28,963 bases of DNA from DATDCV01 sp036524155 (GTDB taxonomy: Bacteria > Verrucomicrobiota > Verrucomicrobiia > Limisphaerales > UBA8199). Location of the stretch: assembly GCA_036524155.1 (NCBI GenBank), contig DATDCV010000260.1:1-28963 (forward strand). The letters run 5' to 3'. Within the stretch, counting starts at the first letter, position 1; each line of letters begins with the position of its first letter. Made by a program: the position numbers and the translations under genes. The notes under the pieces are model-generated. The model had not been told where the DNA came from. It made no database searches and saw only the letters and a list, made by a program, of their open reading frames with translations. Of this stretch, positions 7,152 through 14,820 are shown in pieces.

Positions 7152-8087
7152 ATGCGCGCACGAGTGAAGCACCACATAGCGGCAGCCGTAGTTTTGGGGA
7201 TGCTGTCGACGCCCCAAGTCATCTTCGGCGGCGAACCGGCAGGGCTTCGGTTTTCGCCGGGTGAAAATAACGAGTTCAGTTTCGACACCGGACTGCTGCG
7301 GGGCAAGCTGCGGGCCGGCGGGCGCTCGGCGGGGCTTTCCTCGGTGGTGCACGTGCCGACCGGCACCCGCCTGGACGCCAGCATGGGCCTGTTGGGGCAT
7401 TACCGGGTGTTCAGCGCCAATAAGAGGTATGGCACGGCGGCGTGGGATTGGCCGAGCGAGGCCAGGCTAGCCGCTGATGGCAGCGTGGAGGTGTGCTGGC
7501 CCGCGGCGGCGGATCGGCCGTTTGAGCTGCGCGCCAGATATCGGTGGGCCGAGCCGGAGGCCGTCGATCTCGAAACGGTCGTGGAAGCGAAAGCAAACCT
7601 GCTGAAATTTGAATCGTTCGTGGCCTCCTACTTCACCTCCGGTTTCACCAACTCGGCGGCGCATGCCGGCGGCCAGGGGACGTTCCTGGCGGCCGAAAAG
7701 GGCGAGGGTGTTTGGCAGGCATTCCCGCGCGACGCGGGCGCAGTCACGGTCATTCAGGACGGCCGCTGGAAAATAGAGCCCAACCCGGTGGACTGGGTGA
7801 TCCGGCCAATGTTGGCCAGGCCGCTGGGGTTCCGGCGCTGTGAGGCCAACGGTCTGACCGCGGCACTGATGTCACCGCCGACGGATTGCTTTGCCATCCT
7901 GACACCGCACCAGGCTGAGGGGCATTACTCGATGTACTTGTGCCTTTTCGGGCGGGACGTGAAGGCCGGTGAAACGGCCCGCGCCCGCGCCCGGCTGTTC
8001 ATTGCGGTCAGTCCGCCGGAGAACGCGTTGCGCCAAGCCTATTCAGCATACCTCCGGGGCCTTTCGCGGACGCCGAGCGGCGGGTAA
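7152..8087 (+). CDS. secreted protein of unknown function
   Basis: A 311-residue protein with a signal peptide (basic MRARVKHH, hydrophobic about 9-25, cleavage probably near IFGGEP), so exported. I do not recognise a named domain. Alternating beta-strand-like segments (FSFDTGLLRGKLRAGG, SVEVCWPAA, FELRARYRW, VDLETVVEA) suggest a beta-sandwich, perhaps of the galactose-mutarotase-like type common in carbohydrate-active proteins; this is a weak inference. Aromatic patches WQAFPRD and GHYSMYLCLF might form a ligand surface. It is divergent from the GH39-like glycosidase and lies 15 bases before a glycosyltransferase gene, so it may open the + strand glycosylation operon. No ribosome site is visible before the ATG. 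Confidence 0.65.
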   Translation: MRARVKHHIAAAVVLGMLSTPQVIFGGEPAGLRFSPGENNEFSFDTGLLRGKLRAGGRSAGLSSVVHVPTGTRLDASMGLLGHYRVFSANKRYGTAAWDWPSEARLAADGSVEVCWPAAADRPFELRARYRWAEPEAVDLETVVEAKANLLKFESFVASYFTSGFTNSAAHAGGQGTFLAAEKGEGVWQAFPRDAGAVTVIQDGRWKIEPNPVDWVIRPMLARPLGFRRCEANGLTAALMSPPTDCFAILTPHQAEGHYSMYLCLFGRDVKAGETARARARLFIAVSPPENALRQAYSAYLRGLSRTPSGG

Positions 8088-8102
8088 TCTAGGGTTGGTT
8101 CC

Positions 8103-8900
8103 ATGGGGTCAGGGACGCAAAAACCATTGCCGCTCTCAGTCTGTATCATTTCGGGGGCGGAAGCCGCGCGCATCGGCCGCGCGCTCCAGAGTGTCGCCGG
8201 CTGGGCAGCGGAGATCATCGTGGTGCTCAACGCGGAGGTCACGGACGAGACGGAACAGATCGCGGCGAAGCACGGCGCAAAAGTGTTTCGTGAACCGTGG
8301 AAAGGACACATCGCGCAAAAGAACTCCGCCGCTCGCAAAGCCACCCAGGAATGGATTCTAGGGCTGGACGCGGACGAGGCGGTTTCGCAGGAACTGAAAA
8401 CGGAGATCCAAGAGCTCTTCGGAGACGGAACGAGCCCGGGTCAGTTTGCGGCCTTCAGCTTTCCGCGCTTGACAAATTTTTGCGGCCGATGGATCCGGCA
8501 CGGCGATTGGTATCCGGACCGCGGGATCCGGCTTTGGCGCCGGGGGTCGGCGGAGTGGGGCGGGGTGGACCCGCATGACAAGCTCCAGGTGCAGGGGCGG
8601 GTCGGCCGGTTGCGCAGCGATTTGCTGCACTATAATGCGCTGGAGATCGACGACCAACTGGCCAAAATTTCAGCGTACAGCGAGGATTTTGCCCGTGACG
8701 CGCTCAAGCAAGGGCAGAGGGCGACATGGGCGGACCTGGCATTCCGGCCGGCGTGGCGATTTGTGCGGGCGTATATTGTGCGGCTGGGTTTCTTGGATGG
8801 GTGGCAGGGTTATTACATTGCATGGATGACGGCGTTTCACTCGGTGACCCGTTATTCGAAGGTGCGCTTGGCCCAGGGCAAACCCCAGCGCACAACCTGA
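8103..8900 (+). CDS. GT2 glycosyltransferase, WaaE/KdtX-like
   Basis: A 265-residue family 2 glycosyltransferase. The N-terminal GT-A domain starts LSVCIISGAEAARIGRAL and carries the metal/nucleotide-sugar motif DADE at residues 89-92. GDWYPDRGIRLWRR downstream, followed by a DPHDKLQV segment, is typical of the WaaE/KdtX-like LPS core beta-1,4-glucosyltransferase group. The hydrophobic stretch near residues 220-245 suggests membrane association. It follows the unknown secreted protein by 15 bases and precedes another GT2 gene by 12, indicating co-transcription. Location within 4 kb of lpxK/lpxL/waaF supports LPS core assembly. Donor and acceptor sugars are not determinable here. Confidence 0.8.
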   Translation: MGSGTQKPLPLSVCIISGAEAARIGRALQSVAGWAAEIIVVLNAEVTDETEQIAAKHGAKVFREPWKGHIAQKNSAARKATQEWILGLDADEAVSQELKTEIQELFGDGTSPGQFAAFSFPRLTNFCGRWIRHGDWYPDRGIRLWRRGSAEWGGVDPHDKLQVQGRVGRLRSDLLHYNALEIDDQLAKISAYSEDFARDALKQGQRATWADLAFRPAWRFVRAYIVRLGFLDGWQGYYIAWMTAFHSVTRYSKVRLAQGKPQRTT

Positions 8901-8912
8901 GGTGCGGAGCCG

Positions 8913-9920
8913 ATGCCACCACCTGACAGCAACAGCGCCGAGCCTGGGAATGCGGCGACCGCAATCCCCGTTCGGCCCCGGATTGACCTTTCGGTCATCA
9001 TCGTCACCCGCAACACCTGCTCGCTGACTCTGGCGGCCATCCGTTCGGTGTTCGAAAGTCGCGACGACCTGGAAAAGGAGGTCGTCGTAGTGGACAACGG
9101 GTCGAGCGATGGCACGCCGGAAGCAGTCCGCGCTGAGTTCCCGGAAATGCGTTTGCTGCGGCGCGAGCGAAACCTGGGGTTCGCGGCGGCCAACAACCTG
9201 GGAGCTGCCGCCACCACGGGCCAATTGCTGCTGCTGCTAAACTCGGACGCGCGGTTGAATGCGGACACCCTCTCCGAAGCGGTGGTTTGGATGCGCCAGA
9301 ACCCTGGATGCGGGGTCGCGGGAGTGCAACTCCTGAACGCAGATGGCTCCCCGCAAAACTCCATCGCCAATTTCCCGTCCGCGGCAACCGAGCTGCTGAA
9401 TAAGTCCCTGTTGCGCAGACTGTTCCCGCGCCGTTTTCCGGGGAAAGAATCGCGCTTGTCCGCACCGATAGAGGTCGAGTCAGTAATCGGCGCGTTCCTG
9501 CTGGTCCGGCGCAGCCTCTGGGACCTGGTAGGCGGCCTGGACGAGAGATATTTCTTCTTTCTTGAAGAGACGGATCTCTGCCTGCAGGCGAGGCGGCACG
9601 GGTGGAAGGTGTTTCATCTGCCCCAAGTGCAGGTTTGGCACGGGCAGGGCGGGAGCGCGCGGCAATGGCCGGCGGCGGCGCGCATCGAATACTGGCGCTC
9701 GCGTTACGCTTACTTTGAAAAGAACCACTCGCGTTCGGTTTGCGGGCTGGTGCGTATGGGTCTGGCGCTTCGGCTGGCGGTCGATTGGCTGGCGAGTGGT
9801 TTGCTGGCGCTACTGACATTCGGGCGGTCGCCGCGGTGGCGCGAAAAATGGCGAACCAACACGGCCCTGGGCCTGTGGCATTTGCGGGGTTGTCCGGCAG
9901 GAGCAGGTTTGCCGCGGTGA
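8913..9920 (+). CDS. GT2 glycosyltransferase, rhamnosyltransferase-like
   Basis: A 335-residue GT2 enzyme with a complete GT-A domain after a 27-residue Pro/Ala-rich leader. LSVIIVTRN opens the domain, VVVDNGSSDGTPE follows, then RNLGFAAANNLG and the DXD-type NSDA at residues 110-113. GAFLLVRRSLWDLVGGLDERYFFFLEETDLCLQARRHGW gives the usual acceptor-side ED motif in the family. This architecture is shared with dTDP-rhamnosyl and related transferases of O-antigen and surface polysaccharides. The C-terminus has a hydrophobic segment (about 281-299) that may bind the membrane. GGAG lies a few bases before the ATG. A 110-bp REPIN-like element begins 4 bases after the stop. Confidence 0.82.
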   Translation: MPPPDSNSAEPGNAATAIPVRPRIDLSVIIVTRNTCSLTLAAIRSVFESRDDLEKEVVVVDNGSSDGTPEAVRAEFPEMRLLRRERNLGFAAANNLGAAATTGQLLLLLNSDARLNADTLSEAVVWMRQNPGCGVAGVQLLNADGSPQNSIANFPSAATELLNKSLLRRLFPRRFPGKESRLSAPIEVESVIGAFLLVRRSLWDLVGGLDERYFFFLEETDLCLQARRHGWKVFHLPQVQVWHGQGGSARQWPAAARIEYWRSRYAYFEKNHSRSVCGLVRMGLALRLAVDWLASGLLALLTFGRSPRWREKWRTNTALGLWHLRGCPAGAGLPR

Positions 9921-9924
9921 ACGA

Positions 9925-10034
9925 TATCCGCTCAGTCTTGGGGCGGAGCGCCGAGTTGTACTCGGCTTATAGGCGGTCGTCGGCTCACATAAGCCGATTA
10001 AAAATCGGCGCTCCGCCCCAAGACTGAGCGGATA
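9925..10034. repeat. 110-bp REPIN-like element with perfect 30-bp terminal arms
   Basis: Bases 9925-9954 are the exact reverse complement of 10005-10034. At the inner edge of each arm is a small 7-3-7 palindrome, GCCGAGT-TGT-ACTCGGC (9950-9966) and GCCGATT-AAA-AATCGGC (9993-10009). The layout of two REP-like hairpins in opposite orientation joined by a spacer matches REPIN doublets, and the perfect long arms suggest recent arrival or active conservation. It occupies the gap between two tandem glycosyltransferase genes. No T-run follows, and no ORF fits inside, so it would have to be mobilised in trans if it moves. Confidence 0.9.
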
Positions 10035-10091
10035 CGGTGAACGCGGGCTCGAACTTGAATCCAGGGCGGGGCGCAGGCACAATGCGAGGCC

Positions 10092-10826
10092 ATGAGTGAA
10101 GGCAGCCCCGAACTGAGCCTGGTGATTCCCTGCTACAACGAGGAGGGCAACTTGCGGCAGTTGGTCGCGGCGATCCGCGAAGCGGTGGAACCGCTGGGTG
10201 TGCGCTATGAAACCGTCATCACTGACGATTGCAGCCGGGATGGCTCCTGGAACATTCTGAGGGAACTGGCCGCGGCGGACAGCCGCATTCGGGTGCAACG
10301 ATTCGCATTCAACTGCGGCGAATCCGCCGCCAGTTGGGCCGGATTGAAAGCCGCCCGGGGCCGCTACCTGGTGACTCTCGACGCCGATTTACAGAACGAC
10401 CCGAAGGACCTGCCGAAGTTTCTCGAGGCGCTCAAACGCTTTGATTGCGTGTGCGGCACGCGGGTGCAGACGCGCGGCCAGGGGGACAACTTCGTGCGCA
10501 TTGCCTCGTCGCGGATTGCGAACTGGGTGCGGAACAAGCTTTCCGGCGAACAGATCAGCGACGCGGGCTGCACGTACCGGGCGTTCAAGCGCGAGTGTGT
10601 CGAGAACCTTAAGTTCTTCAAGGGCATGCACCGGTTCCTGCCGACGCTTTTCAAGATCGAAGGTTTTACCGTGACCGAGATCGCGGTGACCAACAACCCC
10701 CGGTTTGCGGGGCAAAGCCATTACGGGGTTTGGAACCGGCTGTTCGCTTCATTTCACGATCTGCTGGCGGTGCGCTGGATGAAGACCCGCATGTTTCGCT
10801 ACCAGGTGGCGGAAAAGGTCAACTGA
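10092..10826 (+). CDS. GT2 polyprenyl-phosphate glycosyltransferase (DPM1/GtrB-like)
   Basis: A 244-residue GT2 enzyme resembling dolichol/undecaprenyl-phosphate sugar transferases (DPM1, ArnC, GtrB). LSLVIPCYNEEGNL opens the domain, VITDDCSRDGSW follows, and the metal site is DADLQND from residue 97. SDAGCTYRAFKREC and HRFLPTLFK are the acceptor-loop signatures of this subgroup. Unlike GtrB/ArnC it has no C-terminal pair of membrane helices, so it resembles soluble DPM1-type enzymes. The likely reaction is transfer of a sugar from a nucleotide donor to a polyprenyl phosphate, supplying a lipid-linked donor for envelope glycosylation. GAGG precedes the ATG. The next gene begins 10 bases after its stop. 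Confidence 0.82.
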   Translation: MSEGSPELSLVIPCYNEEGNLRQLVAAIREAVEPLGVRYETVITDDCSRDGSWNILRELAAADSRIRVQRFAFNCGESAASWAGLKAARGRYLVTLDADLQNDPKDLPKFLEALKRFDCVCGTRVQTRGQGDNFVRIASSRIANWVRNKLSGEQISDAGCTYRAFKRECVENLKFFKGMHRFLPTLFKIEGFTVTEIAVTNNPRFAGQSHYGVWNRLFASFHDLLAVRWMKTRMFRYQVAEKVN

Positions 10827-10830
10827 GGGA
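10825..10830 (+). promoter_or_regulatory. Shine-Dalgarno site deciding a TTG start
   Basis: GAGGGA lies 6 bases before TTG 10837 and overlaps the TGA stop of the preceding glycosyltransferase. It supports TTG as the initiation codon of the nucleotidyltransferase and implies translational coupling of the two genes. Confidence 0.6.
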
Positions 10831-10836
10831 CCGCGC

Positions 10837-11451
10837 TTGGGAGCTATCAAGCTGGGTGTCGTCGTTCTCGCCGCGGGCCGTTCGAGCCGGATGGGCCGGC
10901 CGAAATTAGTTTTGCCCTGGGGGAGCACCTCGGTGATTGGGCATATCGTCCGGCAGTGGACGAGCCAGGGCGCCAGCCAGGTGGCAATCGTCTGCGCGGC
11001 GGGCGATGAAGTCATGTCAGCCGAGTTGGACCGGATCGGATTCCCCGCCGCCAACCGCATCGGCAATCCGGCGCCGGAACGGGGAATGTTCAGTTCGCTG
11101 CAATGCGCCGCGGCCTGGAGCGGCTGGGGGCCTGATTTGACGCATTGGGCCATCGTGCTGGGGGACCAACCGCACTTGCGTCCGGCGACGCTGACCCGGT
11201 TGTGCGAGTTCGGCTGTTCCAATCCTGGGCGGATCTGCCAACCCTCCCTGGCCGGCCGGCCGCGCCATCCGGTGCTGATCCCGAGGCGCTTCTTTTCCAG
11301 GCTGACCGGCTCCGGGTGTGAAAACCTCAAGGAATTCCTGCAGGGACACAGGGTTGCCCTGTGCGGTCTCGATGACCCGGGGCTGGACCTCGACATCGAC
11401 AACCCGGAGGATTACCGTCGCGCGCTCGGGATGCTCCCGGGAAACACATGA
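10837..11451 (+). CDS. MocA/MobA-like nucleotidyltransferase
   Basis: A 204-residue NTP-transferase with the MobA-like fold. The nucleotide-binding signature LAAGRSSRMGRPK lies at residues 11-23. RGMFSSLQCA, GDQP (109-112), the RPRHPVLIPRRFF segment and the C-terminal DLDIDNPEDY all match MocA-type CTP:molybdenum-cofactor cytidylyltransferases. These load CMP onto molybdopterin for xanthine-dehydrogenase-type enzymes. The start is TTG, supported by the upstream GAGGGA. No molybdoenzyme or XdhC gene is nearby; the gene is coupled to a glycosyltransferase instead, so a role in activating a sugar or alditol phosphate cannot be excluded. Annotated by family, with the substrate open. Confidence 0.8.
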   Translation: MGAIKLGVVVLAAGRSSRMGRPKLVLPWGSTSVIGHIVRQWTSQGASQVAIVCAAGDEVMSAELDRIGFPAANRIGNPAPERGMFSSLQCAAAWSGWGPDLTHWAIVLGDQPHLRPATLTRLCEFGCSNPGRICQPSLAGRPRHPVLIPRRFFSRLTGSGCENLKEFLQGHRVALCGLDDPGLDLDIDNPEDYRRALGMLPGNT

Positions 11452-11482
11452 CACCGGCCGGGCCAGGAGCGGTGGGGGCGGC

Positions 11483-11872
11483 TTATTTCACCAGCCAATA
11501 GAGCAGCGCGAGCTGGGCGAGAACAACGGCGACAATGACGAGCCAGGTCAGAGCTTCGCGGAGCCCCAGGCTGGTTTGCCGCGCTTCGGCCAGCCAGAAC
11601 TGCAGCTCGGCGGCACCCGCCGTAACGCGATCGCCGTTGCGCAGAACGGCGCGTTGCACGGGTTCGCCATTGACGCTGGCGAGGGCTTCGCCCTGAGTGG
11701 AGAGGACACAACCTTCGTCGGGCTTAAGTCGCAGGACCAAGTGTTGATCCCATACGCCGTCTTCGTCGAGCCGCAAGTCGGAAGTGGCGGCGCGCCCGAT
11801 CCGTACCGGAAAACGGCGGGCCATCCACGTGGCGCCCGCCTGTTTGCCGGACAGAATTTTCAACTGAACCAT
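11483..11872 (-). CDS. FHA-like domain protein with C-terminal membrane anchor
   Basis: A 129-residue protein: FHA-like domain at about residues 3-95, then a single hydrophobic helix at about 106-127 near the very C-terminus. FHA domains normally read phosphothreonine. Gly26-Arg27, His44 and Asn68-Gly69 match conserved FHA positions, but the Ser of the usual S-x-x-H is Trp41 here, so phosphopeptide binding may be lost or altered. Its ATG shares bases with the stop codon of the Wza-like gene (TAATG overlap), so translation is coupled. It is the last gene of the block containing a tyrosine autokinase, which suggests a regulatory or structural part in polysaccharide export. Orientation predicts a cytoplasmic domain with a tail anchor. 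Confidence 0.72.
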   Translation of the reverse strand: MVQLKILSGKQAGATWMARRFPVRIGRAATSDLRLDEDGVWDQHLVLRLKPDEGCVLSTQGEALASVNGEPVQRAVLRNGDRVTAGAAELQFWLAEARQTSLGLREALTWLVIVAVVLAQLALLYWLVK

Positions 11873-12549
11873 TAATAGAACGGATTTCGCCGCTCCACAA
11901 AGATCTTATCGCCGGGGAAAACTTCCAAATCGAGGCTGGGATTGGTCTGCGCCTCGACGCAGTTGACTTTTTCGACATGTCCGTTGGCGCGAGTCAGAAT
12001 GACGCGTTTCTTGCGGGCAAAATCGGTGAAACCATTGGCGGAAGCGATGGCCTTGAGAACAGTTAGCCGGGAGATGTAGACCTGCCGGTCGGGTTTCTTG
12101 ACTTCGCCGTCCACGTAATAGAACTGGGTGTTAAGCATCTGCTTGATCTGGACGGTCATGGTCTTGAAGTACTTGGGCACGTAGGCGTCATGGATCTCCT
12201 TCTCGAGGTCGTTGCGGGCCTTGCCGGCGGCCTTGAAAGTGAGGTTCTGAATGAGCTGGATCGTGCCGTCGTCCCGGACGCGGTCCTCAATCGGCTGCTG
12301 GGGCGAGGGCAGGTCGGTGAAGGTCACAACGAGCTGGTCGCCAATTTTGATGATATCGGGGCTGAAATCATTCGAGGCCGGTGTGGTGAGCGCCGCGGCG
12401 TTTTCCGGCTGCCCGCCTGTGACTCCGGGAACCTGGGCAAAGCGCTGATCCGGACCGCTTTGGCACCCGGCCAGGAAGAAACCCACCAAGATTGAACCAC
12501 CCACCACTGCCCATCCGCGGGCGAAATTGCCAACATTCATGCTCGTCAT
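11872..12549 (-). CDS. Wza-type polysaccharide export lipoprotein
   Basis: A 225-residue outer-membrane polysaccharide export protein. The signal peptide ends in the lipobox LAGC, with acylated Cys29. A Poly_export domain spans about 62-140 (DIIKIGDQLVV to VQIKQM) and one SLBB domain about 143-219, ending in the characteristic FPGDKIFV. Wza-family proteins form the periplasmic/outer-membrane conduit that works with a Wzc-type co-polymerase. At 225 residues it is shorter than E. coli Wza (which has extra SLBB repeats and a C-terminal helix) and resembles the short exporters of EPS systems. The ATG at 12549 is preferred, with AGG upstream; ATG 12540 is possible. It lies 37 bases after the Wzc-like gene. 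Confidence 0.87.
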   Translation of the reverse strand: MTSMNVGNFARGWAVVGGSILVGFFLAGCQSGPDQRFAQVPGVTGGQPENAAALTTPASNDFSPDIIKIGDQLVVTFTDLPSPQQPIEDRVRDDGTIQLIQNLTFKAAGKARNDLEKEIHDAYVPKYFKTMTVQIKQMLNTQFYYVDGEVKKPDRQVYISRLTVLKAIASANGFTDFARKKRVILTRANGHVEKVNCVEAQTNPSLDLEVFPGDKIFVERRNPFY

Positions 12550-12586
12550 CTTTGACCTGGGACGCTGCTAATAATTCAATTTGGTT

Positions 12587-14815
12587 TTATGCCTTTTTAT
12601 GCTGGTCCTTGCCCGGGGCCTTCGAGCCGCCGGCCGGGACAGGCTCCTCCTCGTTCTTGGCGTAATAGTCGTGGTAGTAGCCGCTGTAGTAATAGTAGCT
12701 CTCGTCCTGAGACATGTTGATGTTGTTGAGGACGATGCCGGCCAGGTTGCCGCCGACCTTTTCGATGAGCTGCTTCGCGCGAATGTTCATCGGCTGCGGA
12801 TACCGGCGGTATTGGATGACCTGGACGGTCAGGTCCACTTCGCTGGCGAGAATCGAGGCATCGCTGACGCCCATGACGGGCGGGGAATCGAAGAAAATAA
12901 AGTCGTAATGTTGCTTGAGCTCAGTGATGAGTTCGCGCATTTGGGAGGAGCTGAGGATGCCGAGCGAGCTGCTGGGGAGCTTGCCGCTGGGCATGAAATC
13001 CATCGTGGGGAGGCTGGTGGTTTGAATGACCTCTTCGAGGGAGTTCTGCTTGAGCAGATAATTGGTCAGGCCGATGCTGTTGGAGACCTTGAGCATTTTG
13101 TGCAACGTCGGGCGCCGGAGGTCCGAATCCACCACCAGCACGCGCTGACCGCTCTGGGCAAACACCGCCGCGAGGTTGAACACGGTGGTGGATTTGCCTT
13201 CGCCGGCGCCGGCGCTGACAACCGCAACGGTGTTGAGCTTGTCGTCCTTGCGCGAGAACAGCAAGTTCGTGCGGAGCACACGATAGGCCTCGGCGTGGGG
13301 GCTTTCGGCGCCTTCGTCGATTAGGATCCCGACATTTTGCGGGATGACGCCCAGGACGGGCGAGCCGAGGGCGCGCTCGACATCGTCGATGGTCTTAACG
13401 CTGGTATCGAGATACTCGATAAAGAAGGCGAGGCCGACGCCGACCACCAGGCCGATAATGACGCCCAGGGTGATGTTAAGCGCGCGCCTGGGAGTAAAAG
13501 GAACTAACGCGGCCTTGGCAGTGTCCACGATCTCGACCATCGCGGTTTTTGGGAGTTTGAGGTCGGTGCGCTCGATTTCGACTTTCTGGTAAACGAGCCG
13601 GCGAAATTCCTGCAGCTCCCTCAGTTTGGTCTTGGCCTCAAAATAAGGCAGCGTTCGGGTGGCCTCGGCGATATCCTTGTTCCTGGCATTCTCGACCTCC
13701 GTTTCGAGGCTGGTGAGGCTTTGCTCGAGGCCCGCCACCTTGGTCTCCAGGCCCGCGAGGAACCCGGTCACGCGTTGCTTCACCTTGTTCTTCAAATCGT
13801 CCACCTGGGCGGCATACTTGAGGACCTCGGAATGAGCCGGGCCAAACTCCTGCTTGAGCGACACGAGCTTTTGCTCCGTGAGTGCCAGGTTCTCGAGATA
13901 GGAGGTGAGCAGATTGTCCATGATGCCGGTGGTGGGGATCGCTTGCGCGAGCTCGTCCGGTCTTGAGGCCATTTCCTTGAGCTGTTCAAGCAGTCTCTTC
14001 TGCCGGTCCAGCTCCGTCTTGCTCTCGATGCGGAGCTGTTCAAAACGGCGCAGGGTGTCCTGCGTCATCAGAGGCGTGGGGGCATCGTTCTGGATGATGG
14101 AATCCGGAATGTTATAGTTGGTGCGCAATCTACCGACCTCTTCCCGCTGCTTATCGACCTGCCTGTCCACCTCGGCCAAGCGTTCGCTGAGCGCGCTGAT
14201 ACCCCCTTCGGAGAGCCGTTTTTTCTCGTTCCGGCGGTAGGTTTGGTAGGTAAGAGCGACCGCGTTGGCGATATCCCTGGCTTCGTCGGCATTTTTGCTG
14301 GTAACGTTGATCTCGATGAGGCTGGTCATGCGGGTTTGGCGGACATCCAAAGTTCGCCGCAGCTTCAACATGCCTTCCCGATCTGATAGCGGGGTCCCCT
14401 GCGCCTCCGACCAGAAGTTCTTCAGCGAGGTGGGATTGCCCTGCCGATCCTTGAATAAGACATTGGTACTACCGTCGGCCTGGAAAAAGTTGATGGTGTT
14501 GAGCGCCGGGCCTAAAACCACCTCGGATTGTATGACCTCAAATTCGGTCATGACAAAGTAGGGGTCGAAACTGCCCCCCATGGTGCGCTCCCCGCTGAAA
14601 TTCGCGACACCCGCTATATCGGACTGGTCACGCTCGACCTTAATGCGGGCGGTGCTCCGAAAGTAGGGGGGCAGCATCACGGTCACAACGGTGGCCGTGA
14701 GAACGACGAGCACGAAGACCGCCAGGATCACAGTCTTGCGGATGCGAATGATACGCCAATAATCCAGGAAATGGAGCTTGGAGTCCTGCTGCGGTTGTGC
14801 TTTCAGTTGATCCAT
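12587..14815 (-). CDS. Wzc-type BY-kinase / polysaccharide co-polymerase
   Basis: A 742-residue inner-membrane tyrosine autokinase and chain-length regulator. Order: Wzz domain with TM1 (about 29-49), long periplasmic coiled-coil region (about 200-410), TM2 (about 446-466), then the cytoplasmic BY-kinase domain. Walker A is SAGAGEGKST with Lys541, Walker A' is VLVVDSDLRRP (559-569), and Walker B is FIFFDSPP (639-646). The Tyr-rich tail holds eight tyrosines between 707 and 718, including four in a row, the expected autophosphorylation cluster. Cycles of tail phosphorylation control oligomerisation and polymer length in this family. The kinase is fused to the Wzz part, as in proteobacterial Wzc. 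An intrinsic terminator ends 5 bases upstream of its ATG. Confidence 0.92.
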   Translation of the reverse strand: MDQLKAQPQQDSKLHFLDYWRIIRIRKTVILAVFVLVVLTATVVTVMLPPYFRSTARIKVERDQSDIAGVANFSGERTMGGSFDPYFVMTEFEVIQSEVVLGPALNTINFFQADGSTNVLFKDRQGNPTSLKNFWSEAQGTPLSDREGMLKLRRTLDVRQTRMTSLIEINVTSKNADEARDIANAVALTYQTYRRNEKKRLSEGGISALSERLAEVDRQVDKQREEVGRLRTNYNIPDSIIQNDAPTPLMTQDTLRRFEQLRIESKTELDRQKRLLEQLKEMASRPDELAQAIPTTGIMDNLLTSYLENLALTEQKLVSLKQEFGPAHSEVLKYAAQVDDLKNKVKQRVTGFLAGLETKVAGLEQSLTSLETEVENARNKDIAEATRTLPYFEAKTKLRELQEFRRLVYQKVEIERTDLKLPKTAMVEIVDTAKAALVPFTPRRALNITLGVIIGLVVGVGLAFFIEYLDTSVKTIDDVERALGSPVLGVIPQNVGILIDEGAESPHAEAYRVLRTNLLFSRKDDKLNTVAVVSAGAGEGKSTTVFNLAAVFAQSGQRVLVVDSDLRRPTLHKMLKVSNSIGLTNYLLKQNSLEEVIQTTSLPTMDFMPSGKLPSSSLGILSSSQMRELITELKQHYDFIFFDSPPVMGVSDASILASEVDLTVQVIQYRRYPQPMNIRAKQLIEKVGGNLAGIVLNNINMSQDESYYYYSGYYHDYYAKNEEEPVPAGGSKAPGKDQHKKA

Positions 14816-14820
14816 ACTTC

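Noticed and set aside
12581..13324. Long + strand ORF of 247 codons opposite the Wzc gene
   Set aside because: It is antisense to the strongly supported BY-kinase domain and its translation is low-complexity Val/Ala/Glu/Arg without a domain.
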